Assembly (NCBI GenBank): GCA_001660395.1
Contig: LXWE01000003.1
Coordinates: 62,001 to 126,000, forward strand
DNA from: Alteromonadaceae bacterium XY-R5
GTDB taxonomy: Bacteria; Pseudomonadota; Gammaproteobacteria; Enterobacterales; Alteromonadaceae
Reading direction: 5' to 3'
DNA: 64,000 nt
Part shown: positions 28,281 to 36,829 of the stretch, piece by piece
Numbering within the stretch: position 1 is the first letter of the stretch
Layout of the letters: each line of letters starts with the position of its first letter
Made by a program: the position numbers and the translations under genes
The notes under the pieces: model-generated
What the model was told of the DNA's origin: nothing
What the model saw: only the letters and a program-made list of their open reading frames with translations
Databases searched by the model: none

Positions 28281-29111
28281 ATGTCTAACACACAAGCAAA
28301 GAAAATCTTAGTCATTGGCGCAGGCCGTATGGGCGGTGCCATCGTCAATGGCTGGCTCAAAGACAACATGGATCCGGCCAACATTTACATTGTTGATCGT
28401 AGCCAGGATATTCTGGATAAATTTGTCAGCGCTTACGGCGTCAACGCCGTCGATGACATCAGTAAAGTCGACACCAGCGTGCGTTTCGATTTCGTGATGT
28501 TCGCCTTAAAACCGAATCTGGCCAAAGCAGTACTGCCTGCCGCAGCGCCTTACATTCATGATGATTCTGTATTGGTCTCTATCGCCGCTGGCGTTACCAA
28601 TGCCACCCTGGCAACGGCTCTGCCCGGCAATCATGGCACAGTGCGCGTGATGCCAAACACCCCGGCCCTGATCAATAAAGGTGTGATGGTTGGCTGTGCC
28701 AACGACAAAGTCACCCCTCAGCAAAAAGCCGACAGCGAAGCCCTGTTCTCAAACGTAGGCACCTTTTACTGGGTTGAAGACGAAGAACAAATGCACGCCG
28801 TGACTGGCGTGAGTGGCAGTGGCCCAGCCTATGTGTTCCATTTTGGCGAATGCTTTGTTGAGGCCGGCGTACGTGCAGGCTTGCCCGCCGAGCTGGCCAA
28901 GCAACTGGCTGTCGGCACCCTGATTGGTGCCGCCCATATGATTGAATCAGAGCAACGTGAGCTGAGCGCGTTGCGTGAAGAAGTGACCAGCCCCAACGGC
29001 ACCACCTTTGCTGCACTGAATGTCTTTATGCAGGATGGTCGTCTGGCCAACGTAATGGCCGAGGCCGTCGCAGCCGCGGTCGCCCGTAGCCAGGAAATGG
29101 CTGCCGAGTAA
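28281..29111 (+). CDS. proC: Pyrroline-5-carboxylate reductase ProC
   Basis: A cytoplasmic NAD(P)H-dependent enzyme of about 276 residues that makes proline from pyrroline-5-carboxylate. The start MSNTQAKK at 28281 gives the family N-terminus; upstream in-frame ATGs lack support. The Rossmann motif VIGAGRMGGAIVNGW opens the protein. The family signature near the C-terminus reads LREEVTSPNGTTFAAL, preceded by VSGSGPAYVFHF. It lies downstream of putA but behind its terminator, so it has its own promoter. Having both the synthesis and breakdown enzymes side by side fits a proline-centred locus. Confidence 0.95.
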   Translation: MSNTQAKKILVIGAGRMGGAIVNGWLKDNMDPANIYIVDRSQDILDKFVSAYGVNAVDDISKVDTSVRFDFVMFALKPNLAKAVLPAAAPYIHDDSVLVSIAAGVTNATLATALPGNHGTVRVMPNTPALINKGVMVGCANDKVTPQQKADSEALFSNVGTFYWVEDEEQMHAVTGVSGSGPAYVFHFGECFVEAGVRAGLPAELAKQLAVGTLIGAAHMIESEQRELSALREEVTSPNGTTFAALNVFMQDGRLANVMAEAVAAAVARSQEMAAE

Positions 29112-29177
29112 TCCCCCTTTTACTCTTGATGTGTAGGGTAAGAGTAATGAAACCGCCTTCGGGCTAACACCATTCAG

Positions 29178-29490
29178 TTAAGCATGTTTTGATTGAATGG
29201 TATATCTGGTTTTAGACATGCGAACGGTCCTACTTTTGGGCCGTTTTCTTTTTTCAGGGAGAATGTAGCGTTTCACTTTTTCTCTCATCGCCTTCAGCTT
29301 TTTGGGAATTGTCCCTGGGGAAGCGATCGCACACAAAAATATTGCATCTTGTATATCACGCAGTGCCATCACGAATCTGATCCTAAGCGGCGACACGTTT
29401 GCCTCTTTGGCGATACGACTTATCTCCACCCTGACTAGGTTATACGCTAGCAATATTCCCCATAGCTCCTGCTTGATACCTTCAACCAGC
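29178..29490 (-). pseudogene. IS4-family transposase remnant (C-terminal fragment)
   Basis: The frame reads VEGIKQELWGILLAYNLV, then VRVEISRIAKEANVSPLRI, RFVMALRDI and IASPGTIPKKL, ending in a basic tail (ILPEKRKRPKSRTVRM). This is the typical C-terminal end of IS4-family transposases, including the LLAYNLVR and FVMALR signatures. The catalytic DDE part is absent: an in-frame TAG precedes the fragment at about 29491, next to the stop of the neighbouring gene. It therefore cannot transpose by itself. It marks the border of the AT-rich patch to its right. Confidence 0.8.
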
Positions 29491-30122
29491 TATATATTTT
29501 CTAAAAGAGATCGAACAATGGCATATCAAAAGCGACGAAGAAAAACACTCTATTCTCCTCCTCGTCTGTATCTTTTATTTTTACCCCTTTTTGATAGCCA
29601 AAACCATAGGTAATTGGTAGGTCTTTTACACCTGCGGAAATTGTGAGGGATGGTGCAACTAGTTCATCTAACTCCACATCTTCTTCAATTCCATTTAATT
29701 TCAGGCTAACCGGGTACCCGAAATCAAACGGTGCCACCATTATGCTTAGTGAATCCATATACTTCATATTCCACCAACCAAAAGAATACTCTAATCCAAT
29801 TGGGGCATATATATTTAAATTTGTACTATTGTCAAAGTCACTTTTACCGAGACTGTAATTGGTTCCAAGGTATGAGGTAACCATAAAATGACGCCCAGCT
29901 TCACGCTTTGCATAGTAACTGACAGCTGGCATTGTGTATGTTTTCAAAATATTAGTTACTGCTTTTGCGTCATCACCTTTGTCAGCCAACTCAGAGAAGA
30001 ACAATATATATTTGCTTGTTTTTACAAATGTGGGATTGTCAAGGAGGTCGGGTTTAAGATTTTGTACTAAAGATAATACGCTCAATATTTCTGCAGTTAG
30101 GCTTTTGTTTGCTGAGGATGTA

Positions 30123-30151
30123 GGAGTAGGTGTAGGTGTAGGTGTAGGTGT
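30123..30151. repeat. Hexanucleotide tandem repeat (GTAGGT unit), TP repeat
   Basis: About five copies of a GTAGGT-type unit, coding on the minus strand for alternating Thr-Pro (TPTPTPTPT). Because the unit is six bases, copy-number change alters length by TP pairs without changing frame. Confidence 0.85.
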
Positions 30152-30317
30152 AAATTTTGAAAATGTACTTTGCAAAGTATTGATATACGTCGAATCAGAA
30201 CGAGTTATGTTGTTTTTAATAATATCAGATAATTCAGTGTCCTTGATTTCGGTAGGCGTGGATAGTTCACTTTTACTTTTTTGTTCGTCATCAGAATTTT
30301 TTTCTTACCAATAAGAT

Positions 30318-30360
30318 TCTCTTTCTCTTTCTCTTTCTCTTTCTCTTTCTCTTTCTCTTT
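30318..30360. repeat. Hexanucleotide tandem repeat (CTCTTT unit), KE repeat
   Basis: About seven copies of CTCTTT, coding on the minus strand for alternating Lys-Glu (KEKEKEKEKEKE). It lies only 15 bases from the A7 tract where the frame breaks. Such tracts vary in length by slippage; here the frame would be kept. Confidence 0.9.
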
Positions 30361-30917
30361 GACAAGATTTTTACAATTTAGCACTTGATCAACATTATCT
30401 GCGAGCCACACAATATTTTCCCGAATTTTTTCTAAATCTTTCTCTAACAAATCTTTCCAAATCACTTTATTTGATATTTGCGAAGTAAAAATTCCGGTCG
30501 CACTGACGACCTTTAAAGTAGAATATGTGTTTGGTAGCATACACTCTAGGTATTTACTACTTAATAATGTTTTTTCAAACGTATATAGGGCGTTTGCATC
30601 GGCTCTTTCGATTAAAAAATCTGTGACACCTTCGGCTATTTTATCTGTACTGTCGGCGTGTGTTTGAGATGTAGCTAATAGAAGTATAAAAATTAGTATT
30701 AATTGTTTCATCGTAAGTCCCTTTATCAGTGGTTATTGGTTCACATTGTTGTGTCTTTAAACTCCGAGACGGTTGATTTTTGAACCAAATGATCACTTTA
30801 TCAACAATTCAAAATCTAATTACACTTATTTTTTAAATATTTTGACGGGTGCTAAATTTGCCGCGAAAGAGCGATAACCGCCGTTGAAAAATCAATCTAA
30901 AAAATAGCGTTTCGATA

Positions 30918-31997
30918 TTAATATCTGGCATGTAGACCAATAGCCAGGTAACTGATTTCTTGAGAATAATTATATAACTCGTCTAAGTACCCGTGGTGAT
31001 ATCGAAAAACTAAGGGTATCGCGAATAATTCCGCTCTCTTCCAATCAAAAACACGAGAGACTACTCGTCCGACCGGGACATCGATATAATAACGGAGGTC
31101 AAACGTATGTTTTTTGAAAGGATTAGCATCCAATAATTGACCTGTTCGATAAGTCAGGCGCACGGAACTTTTCATGTCTCCGATATCAAATGACGAACTA
31201 AGATCCAATTCGGTGCCAACATAATCTTTTAGTTGGGCACTTTGCTCCAGTTGCCACCATATCGAGTCTTCAGGTTCTTTATCGAGTTGGTAACGAAATT
31301 TAGCAAATATGTGGATGCGCTTCAGAAAATAAAAAAATGACTTACTATCCTGTACTCCATCAATTTGGTAATTAACTCCAACGCCAAAGAAATTGTTTGA
31401 CCTACTTATTGTCTGTTGCGCCATTTCAAATATATCGACTTCGGAAACGTCATTGTCATTCTCATAGTCGGTACGAAAACCATTAATTTCAGCATCCAAA
31501 CGCGCTTGAGTATCCGTTACCTGACCATTAGATTCATGTTCTAGTGATATAAACCACGATGAAAGACCTAATTTGTCTGGGTCCCACATGCGAGTATAAA
31601 AGATACTGGGATTGTGTCTGGTGGTGACAACGGGACTGGAATTTCGAGTTAGAGCAAAAAAATCAAATTCGCCCTGATAAGCAATTGCCCAGGCATCTTC
31701 TGATTTATCACCTTTTGGTATAGGTGTATCAGTCATCAGATAACGAAACCCTAGGCTAACATCGGCATGTCTTCCTGTTCCTTTGGTATCTGTATAACGA
31801 AAAAGAATTTCGTTATCACCCCATTGAGCAAATTTACTGTAAAACTCAGAGTCTGTTGAAACATTTTCAGTGTTATTCTGCTTTACTTTATCAGCGTTAT
31901 CCCGTTTTACTTTTTCGGTCATTTCTACTGATTGTGTTGCGGCAAGAACATATAGCGGATTACTTATGACTAACAGCGACATTAAAAATAACTTCAT
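30918..31997 (-). CDS. Phospholipase A1 (OMPLA/PldA)-like outer-membrane protein
   Basis: A 359-residue exported protein with signal peptide MKLFLMSLLVISNPLYVLAA. The middle holds PSIFYTRMW and SLEHESNGQVTD; the HxSNG block matches the catalytic His142 and Ser144 of E. coli OMPLA (here His154, Ser156). The rest is a beta-barrel pattern of alternating strands (VGRVVSRVFDW, AIPLVFRYHHGYLDELYNY) ending in ARY, an aromatic terminus. OMPLA hydrolyses phospholipids in the outer membrane. The position of the third catalytic residue (Asn156) appears to be Asp168 here, so activity is uncertain. It has an N-terminal insert of about 45 charged residues. Codon use and base content are AT-rich, unlike the flanks. 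Confidence 0.6.
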   Translation of the reverse strand: MKLFLMSLLVISNPLYVLAATQSVEMTEKVKRDNADKVKQNNTENVSTDSEFYSKFAQWGDNEILFRYTDTKGTGRHADVSLGFRYLMTDTPIPKGDKSEDAWAIAYQGEFDFFALTRNSSPVVTTRHNPSIFYTRMWDPDKLGLSSWFISLEHESNGQVTDTQARLDAEINGFRTDYENDNDVSEVDIFEMAQQTISRSNNFFGVGVNYQIDGVQDSKSFFYFLKRIHIFAKFRYQLDKEPEDSIWWQLEQSAQLKDYVGTELDLSSSFDIGDMKSSVRLTYRTGQLLDANPFKKHTFDLRYYIDVPVGRVVSRVFDWKRAELFAIPLVFRYHHGYLDELYNYSQEISYLAIGLHARY

Positions 31998-32151
31998 AAA
32001 AGCTTCCTTTCTTTAATACTATTTTTACTGCCACCTAGAGTATTTTTACGGTTTTAATTTCAAGTTTATATATTTTATTTATGCTTAATAAATCAGAGTG
32101 TAGATAATTAATACAATACTTCAAGTTTTAGAGTAGCCCCGAATCGTCTCA

Positions 32152-32164
32152 AGCGCAGTAGTTT
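32152..32164. repeat. Solo right end of the palindromic intergenic repeat
   Basis: AGCGCAGTAGTTT is identical to the right end of the element at 42731-42853 and lies just beside the terminator of the DcaP-like gene. No left half is seen within 100 bases. Confidence 0.45.
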
Positions 32165-32173
32165 GCTGCTTAT

Positions 32174-32205
32174 AAAAAAAGCCCTGCCGGTGAAGGCAGG
32201 GCTCG
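32174..32205 (-). terminator. Terminator of the DcaP-like gene
   Basis: On the minus strand the stem AGCCCTGCC / GGCAGGGCT is followed by seven T. It lies about 55 bases after the stop of the porin gene. Confidence 0.88.
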
Positions 32206-32259
32206 GTCAGACTAACAATTAGTCTGGAGGCACGTGAAAAACGTTCTTTTTAGTCGTTC

Positions 32260-33414
32260 TTAGAACGCGTATTTAGCGGTGAATTGCAGACGATCCATAG
32301 ACCCTTCCGCACCACCGGCTTTCTCCACTTCTGCGTGGCTCAGTTCCACACCGTAAGTAAAGTTTTTCTCAGGTGACCACATGACGTTGGCACGTACGCT
32401 GCTCGTTTCTTTCAGGTAGCTGCTCATCAGTGCATACTCGTCCGTATCGGCTGACCAGTAAGAGTACACAAAGCTGCTGCGCACTGTATCGGTCCAGAAA
32501 TGACGGTAACCAACAAAAGCTGACGTGGTATCAATGGCTTCGATATCACCATTGACATCCATATATGCATCAGGTGCCAGGTTAGTTCCTACGTAACGAC
32601 CAACAGCGCCGTAGGTATAGCTGAACGTCAGATCATCCATACCGAACTTCATTTTACCTGAGAAGTTAAAACCGAAGCCCATCGTGTCTTCGCTGATGTC
32701 GTTTGCGGCATCCTCATATTTTAACTGACGCGCCAGGGCAGACACGGCAAATGAGTGGTCACCGGCTTTGAAGTTATAACGGGCAACGAAATCAGGAATA
32801 GACGCAGCATCTGTTTGCGTTTTAGCAACAGAAGTTTCGCTGGTTTCGTATGCCACCTGAGTTTCCGGGTTTTCTACCGAGAACTGGAAATCACCTGCGG
32901 TGTAACGGATCTGGCCCTGACGTACGAATACGATACCTTCAGTTGGACCTACAAAATCAACCACTTCTGGCAATGCAGAGGTGTTCATAAAGGTAGACCA
33001 GGTTTGACCGGCCAATACATTGTCGTAGCTTACAAACGCATGGCGCATACGTGGAGAGTAAGAGTTAGAAACACGCTCGTTACCGCCACCGGTCAGGAAG
33101 TCAACTTCATAGAAGGCTTTGATTGTTTTACCGTTATCCAGCTTAGTGGTGGAGCTCAGGTTAAAACGAGATGTTTTCGCATGGATATCCCAGGTCAGGT
33201 CACTGGCTTCACCACCTGTGGGGATACCTTGAGGCGCATAATAGTCACTCAATACACTGTAAGCTTCGCTTCCGTTGTATTTAGTACCGTCGTTATATTT
33301 AGATGCCATTACGTCCAGCTTAACGAAACCACCGAATTTAAAATCAGTTGTTTGTGCGTTTGCTGCAGAGGAAAGGGCGGCAGCTGCAAAAATCGCTAAA
33401 GGGATTTTACGCAT
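32260..33414 (-). CDS. DcaP-like outer-membrane channel
   Basis: A trimeric-porin type protein of about 384 residues. The start at 33414 (MRKIPLAIFAAAAL) has a GGAG site 6 bases upstream and gives a normal signal peptide ending SSAANAQ; the longer frame is not needed. Family signs are DFKFGGFVKLDVM at the mature N-terminus, the NGKTIKAFYEVDF strand, RMRHAFVSYDNVLAGQTWSTFM and VDFVGPTEGI, all typical of DcaP. The C-terminus ends in TAKYAF. DcaP proteins take up organic acids such as dicarboxylates or phthalate in Acinetobacter and marine bacteria. It is transcribed alone, with its own terminator. Confidence 0.85.
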   Translation of the reverse strand: MRKIPLAIFAAAALSSAANAQTTDFKFGGFVKLDVMASKYNDGTKYNGSEAYSVLSDYYAPQGIPTGGEASDLTWDIHAKTSRFNLSSTTKLDNGKTIKAFYEVDFLTGGGNERVSNSYSPRMRHAFVSYDNVLAGQTWSTFMNTSALPEVVDFVGPTEGIVFVRQGQIRYTAGDFQFSVENPETQVAYETSETSVAKTQTDAASIPDFVARYNFKAGDHSFAVSALARQLKYEDAANDISEDTMGFGFNFSGKMKFGMDDLTFSYTYGAVGRYVGTNLAPDAYMDVNGDIEAIDTTSAFVGYRHFWTDTVRSSFVYSYWSADTDEYALMSSYLKETSSVRANVMWSPEKNFTYGVELSHAEVEKAGGAEGSMDRLQFTAKYAF

Positions 33415-33998
33415 GTGATCTCCTTGTTTTATTTTTTTTGTAGCATATGTGCTTCTCGTCGCGATCAATGCGGCGATGAAACGTTAGAAACTCCAATTCA
33501 ACACTCTCCCCATTTACAACGATCATTGGCAGGTGCCGTTGTAAAAAGAGAACAGCTTCTTAGTCAGAACATTGATGTGGTTAATATCTATCCCAGCCAA
33601 TGAAGCTGTTTACATACTAGCTACATTCCATTGGTGAATTGGTCTAAAGGTAGATTTTTTGTAGACGTTTGACTTAAAAAAGCGGAGCAAAAAAGGTAGA
33701 TGCTTAGCCAGGCTAATTAACCGATACAGACAATGAACTTAACTAAACTTAATGACTTAACAAATTGATTATTAATAACTTAATAAAATAAGCCGGGAGA
33801 GAAATTAAACAAGCAGCATCAATGCTGAAAAATCTGCCAGCTATTATAACGACGCTACAAAGTCAGATTGCCTCATTCATTTCCATCAGGGCATACATTC
33901 CACTAAATTCATATTAAGTCATGGGCAGTTCACGTTTCCTACTTCGAATCTCCTGTTTCCAAATGCTACGATTAGCAGGCTAATTTAGTGAGGTAATT
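33415..33998. other. Long AT-rich gap between DcaP-like and FUSC genes
   Basis: About 580 bases without a credible coding region. It must hold divergent promoters for the two genes. It is AT-rich from about 33640 to 33900. No clear RNA gene, repeat or terminator was seen. Confidence 0.4.
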
Positions 33999-35048
33999 AT
34001 GTCAGTTAAGCAGTTTATCCAGCAGGCATTTGGGCACTTTTTCGAGATCCAACCGTCAGCACGTCAATGGCATTTACCTCTCGTCACAGCGTTGGGTGTC
34101 TTTCTGCCTGCCTTACTGGGCGCCTTAACCGGACGATTTGCCGATGGTGTCACGGCTGCCATGGGAACCCTGCTACTCATTTACTTTCCTGTTCACGCCA
34201 ACCTTTGGGCGCAACTACAAAAACTGCTGTTTTGCATTCTCGGGTTTCTGTGTTGTTTTGTGCTGGGGCTCACGTTTGGCGGAATGGGCTGGATAAGTGC
34301 CATCGCCAGTACCTTAATCACCGCTGCCATTTATTACCTGTGCAAACGCCTGCAAGTGATGCCGCCCGGGTACTTCTTTTTTATTATGATTTTTACCGTT
34401 GCGATGGCTATGCCTATTCCCCCGAAGGAGATGTCAGCCCCTCTGCTACTGTTTGCATGCGGCAACGTCTGGGCCTTGCTGCTCGGCTTAGGTTATGGCC
34501 TCACACTTAAAGGGTTTAAACATCAGCAGACGGCCCCTGCACCAGTGCCGCCATTTCGACGCAGAGAGTTGTTAGCAGAGTCTGTGATCATGGGCCTGGC
34601 CATGGGAGCCAGTTACGCCATTGCACATCTGTATGGATTGAATTCCGTCCACTGGATCATGATTTCCTGTGCTGCGGTGATGCAGGGCAACAACACCCGC
34701 CATATCTGGCAACGTAAATTACACAGGATCATAGGAACCTTTCTGGGGATGTTTGTCAGTGCCTGGATTTTAAGTTACCAGCCAGCGTTGTGGGTACTGG
34801 CAGCATTATTGTTCTTCCTGCAATTTGCGATTGAAGTGTTAGTGGTGCGTAACTACGCCCTGGCGGTAGTCTTCATTACACCACTGACGGTGATTTTTGC
34901 GGAAGCCAGCCAACGCCATAGCATGGCAGAATTAGTGTTGCAGACTCGCATGCTGAATATTGTGATTGGCAGCGCCCTCGGCCTGATTGCCGGTGGCGCC
35001 ATCTATTTACTGCGGCACAATAGAATAAGCGCCAGTCAATCTTATTAG
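33999..35048 (+). CDS. FUSC-family inner-membrane protein (putative aromatic acid exporter)
   Basis: A 349-residue membrane protein made of two halves, each with about five hydrophobic segments: 25-165 (VTALGVFLPALLGALTG, LLFCILGFLCCFVLGL, FFFIMIFTVAMAMP) and 190-340 (HWIMISCAAVMQGNN, ALWVLAALLFFLQFAIEV, VVFITPLTVIF). The second half has the FUSC mark RKLHRIIGTFLGM. Members include aromatic acid and fusaric acid exporters (AaeB, FusC), though short two-half forms like this are mostly uncharacterised. It converges with the BNR-repeat gene, with only one base between the stops. Confidence 0.8.
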   Translation: MSVKQFIQQAFGHFFEIQPSARQWHLPLVTALGVFLPALLGALTGRFADGVTAAMGTLLLIYFPVHANLWAQLQKLLFCILGFLCCFVLGLTFGGMGWISAIASTLITAAIYYLCKRLQVMPPGYFFFIMIFTVAMAMPIPPKEMSAPLLLFACGNVWALLLGLGYGLTLKGFKHQQTAPAPVPPFRRRELLAESVIMGLAMGASYAIAHLYGLNSVHWIMISCAAVMQGNNTRHIWQRKLHRIIGTFLGMFVSAWILSYQPALWVLAALLFFLQFAIEVLVVRNYALAVVFITPLTVIFAEASQRHSMAELVLQTRMLNIVIGSALGLIAGGAIYLLRHNRISASQSY

Positions 35049-35049
35049 G

Positions 35050-36084
35050 CTAAGGTTGATTTGCCAACGCATAGCGTTCGATGCGCCCTTGCTTGCCTAC
35101 ACCAATACAACTTTTGCCCGCATCACAGGTCAGGCTCCAAATTTCATGCTGACTGACCTGTTGCCATGCATCCATCCCAGGTTGCCAAAAGGCAACTCCA
35201 TCGGGGTTAGCGATCCAGACTTGCTCCGCCCCTTTAGCTTCAACTATGGCCGAACCGTAAATGGCGCCTTTTAGAGGCGGCGGTGGTAATGACCGCCAAT
35301 GTTTTGATGTCTCATCATAATGGTATGCCAGGGCGGCGTGATCTTTGGTTTGCAAGGTACCGCCAAATGCATAAAGGCCCGTCACGCTGGGTTGTACGGA
35401 AAAGATCCCCGAGGCTTCGCCTCCCGCTAAAGGGCTTTCCAGGCTTTGCCATTTCGCATTTTCATAACTTAACACCCGCCCCTGTGGGCCATTGCCCGTC
35501 CCGATTAGCCAACCTGAATTGCTGCCATTTACACAGGTCCCGCTGGAGGCAAAGCCCCCTTCTCCCGGTTGCGCTGCGATACCTGCAGATGTGCGCTGCC
35601 AGCTTTGTCCGGCATTGTCTGTGTGCAGCAAATACAAGCCGTCGCTATCTGAGTCACCATACAACCAGCCTTCACCCTGCGCATTAATATGAAAACAATC
35701 GAAAAAGGTACTGGCTTGCTGGCCGCGCAGAGTTTCCTGCCAGTGTGCGCCGCTATTATCAGAATAAAAAAGTCGTGAGCTATCGCCTTCGCCGGCACTC
35801 ATTAACACTACCCGACCCGTTTCCAATACCTGGATATCACGAAATTGCAACGCCTCTGACGCCACTGGGCCAGGCACTTTCCGCCAGTGCAAACCATCAT
35901 CATCGCTGGTATACACAGCCCCTTTCGTACCGCTTGCCCATACTCGCTCCCCCATTCGGCTGACCGCCTGAAAGCTGATATTTGCATCCAAATCATGCAC
36001 GATTGTTGCCTTTTCAGTAGCACCGGCAAAGGTAGACAGCATCGCTGTGCCCAGCGCCACAGCCAGTTTGATGGCGTTTTTCAT
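35050..36084 (-). CDS. Secreted BNR/Ycf48-like beta-propeller protein
   Basis: A 344-residue protein with a signal peptide (MKNAIKLAVALGTAMLSTFAGA). It carries repeated Asp-box-like units: TSDDDGLHWRKV, YSDNSGAHWQET and HTDNAGQSWQRT, spaced about 50-60 residues apart, as in sialidases and Ycf48/HCF136-type propellers. Two Cys pairs (e.g. LTCDAGKSCIGVG at the C-terminus) may form disulfides in the periplasm. No catalytic residues of sialidases are seen. Function is unknown; it may assist folding or binding outside the cytoplasm. Confidence 0.7.
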   Translation of the reverse strand: MKNAIKLAVALGTAMLSTFAGATEKATIVHDLDANISFQAVSRMGERVWASGTKGAVYTSDDDGLHWRKVPGPVASEALQFRDIQVLETGRVVLMSAGEGDSSRLFYSDNSGAHWQETLRGQQASTFFDCFHINAQGEGWLYGDSDSDGLYLLHTDNAGQSWQRTSAGIAAQPGEGGFASSGTCVNGSNSGWLIGTGNGPQGRVLSYENAKWQSLESPLAGGEASGIFSVQPSVTGLYAFGGTLQTKDHAALAYHYDETSKHWRSLPPPPLKGAIYGSAIVEAKGAEQVWIANPDGVAFWQPGMDAWQQVSQHEIWSLTCDAGKSCIGVGKQGRIERYALANQP

Positions 36085-36190
36085 AAACGTCCTTTTTATT
36101 TTGATAACAGACGCTTAGCTTACCTAATAGCAACTATTCTGTATAAAAATTTCTCGTGCAGCAGGAAAGAGCAACGCATAAGGCAGGATG

Positions 36191-36385
36191 TTGAAAAGTC
36201 GTTTAACGCCGTTGTGGCTAGCGCAGTCGTTCCACCTCATTAAAAAAGCTGGGAACGTTACGAGCGACGCTACAACAAGGCAAACGTCTTTGAAAAACCG
36301 GAGTTTACATGGCGTAAATGAGGATTTTGAAAAGTCGTTTAACGCCGTTGTGGCTAGCGCAGTCGTTCCACCTCATTAAAAAAGC
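36191..36385. repeat. Palindromic intergenic repeat, one full copy preceded by a tandem right half
   Basis: A 59-base block (36191-36249) recurs exactly at 36327-36385, 136 bases on. The full copy (about 36251-36371) can fold into a long imperfect hairpin: left arm GGAACGTTACGAGCG...CGTCTTTGAAAAACC, tip GAGTTTACATGGCGTAAATGAG, right arm TTTTGAAAAGTCG...CTAGCGCAGTCGTTCC. Each right end is followed by CACCTCATTAAAAAAGC. The tip and arms match the element at 42731. Short frames across it are artefacts. No transposase is present. Confidence 0.85.
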
Positions 36386-36403
36386 CCTGATTTACAGGGC
36401 TTT
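36381..36403 (-). terminator. Terminator overlapping the DUF2141 stop codon
   Basis: Stem AAAGCCCTG / CAGGGCTTT; the TAA stop of the DUF2141 gene is in the loop. On the minus strand the stem runs into TTTTTTAATG. The T-run side is shared with the end of the palindromic repeat. Confidence 0.8.
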
Positions 36404-36820
36404 AATAGTAATACTCTGGCTGGCATGCTCAGCATCAAAGGCAAATTTAGCATCATCCCAGGAAGGAGGGCCCATCTTGCCTTTGGCATCATTCGAAACC
36501 CCAATGGGTTCGCGCGGGATACCAATCCAGTTGGTCTTTAACTCGTTATTTGAATCCAGATCCTGATACACATACACCGCATATTCACCATCAGCTAACT
36601 CTAATGTTACCTGAGGAGCTGCAATGAGATCGGCCGCAGAATAAACAGTGCGCGACACCATCTCACTGTTTTCATCCGACATCCAGGTATCATCAGAATT
36701 ATACACCTGCACCACTAGCTGGCCTTTTTCTTCGGTTAACTGATTAAAGGTCAGGGTTAATTCAGTGGCAGTTAAAGGTGCTGTCGCCAACAGGCCAACC
36801 AGGCCCCAGATCCGTTTCAT
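36392..36820 (-). CDS. DUF2141 family exported protein
   Basis: A 142-residue protein with signal peptide MKRIWGLVGLLATAPLTA. DUF2141 marks are visible: KGQLVVQVYNSDDTWM, LADGEYAVYVYQDLDSNNELKTNW and PREPIGVSNDAKGKMGPPSWDDAKF. The family is a periplasmic or surface beta-sandwich of unknown function. The start is only 9 bases from the GntR stop, and its AAGGA site overlaps the end of that gene, so both form one transcript. Confidence 0.85.
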   Translation of the reverse strand: MKRIWGLVGLLATAPLTATELTLTFNQLTEEKGQLVVQVYNSDDTWMSDENSEMVSRTVYSAADLIAAPQVTLELADGEYAVYVYQDLDSNNELKTNWIGIPREPIGVSNDAKGKMGPPSWDDAKFAFDAEHASQSITIKAL

Positions 36821-36829
36821 AACGCGTCC

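Larger units (their letters stand above)
29501..30711 (-). pseudogene. Exported protein of unknown function, interrupted by a one-base frameshift
   Basis: Two adjacent minus-strand frames (30205-30711 and 29501-30175) read as one gene if a run of seven A (T7 at 30297-30303) had eight. The upstream part has a signal peptide (MKQLILIFILLLATSQTHADS), a helical region and a KE repeat. The corrected frame continues KNSDDEQKSKSELSTPTEIKD, a TP repeat, then about 190 residues. The last 120 look like amphipathic beta strands (YAPIGLEYSFGWW, APSLTISAGVKDLPITYGFGYQ) and end in Phe (FDMPLFDLF), as outer-membrane barrels do. Total would be about 400 residues. No family recognised. The shift could be a real mutation, a phase-variable tract or a sequence error. 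The region is AT-rich. Confidence 0.65.

Noticed and set aside
29193-29613. Plus-strand frames opposite the IS4 remnant
   Set aside because: They are antisense to clear transposase sequence and have no start signals.
30120-30360. Regular short repeats as a possible CRISPR
   Set aside because: Units are six bases, without spacers, and code for TP and KE pairs in one gene; this is simple tandem repeat DNA.
36188-36566. Short frames across the repeat region (repeated SRLTPLWLAQSFHLIKK)
   Set aside because: They are the translation of the duplicated palindromic repeat, with no ribosome binding site, and overlap the DUF2141 gene on the other strand.
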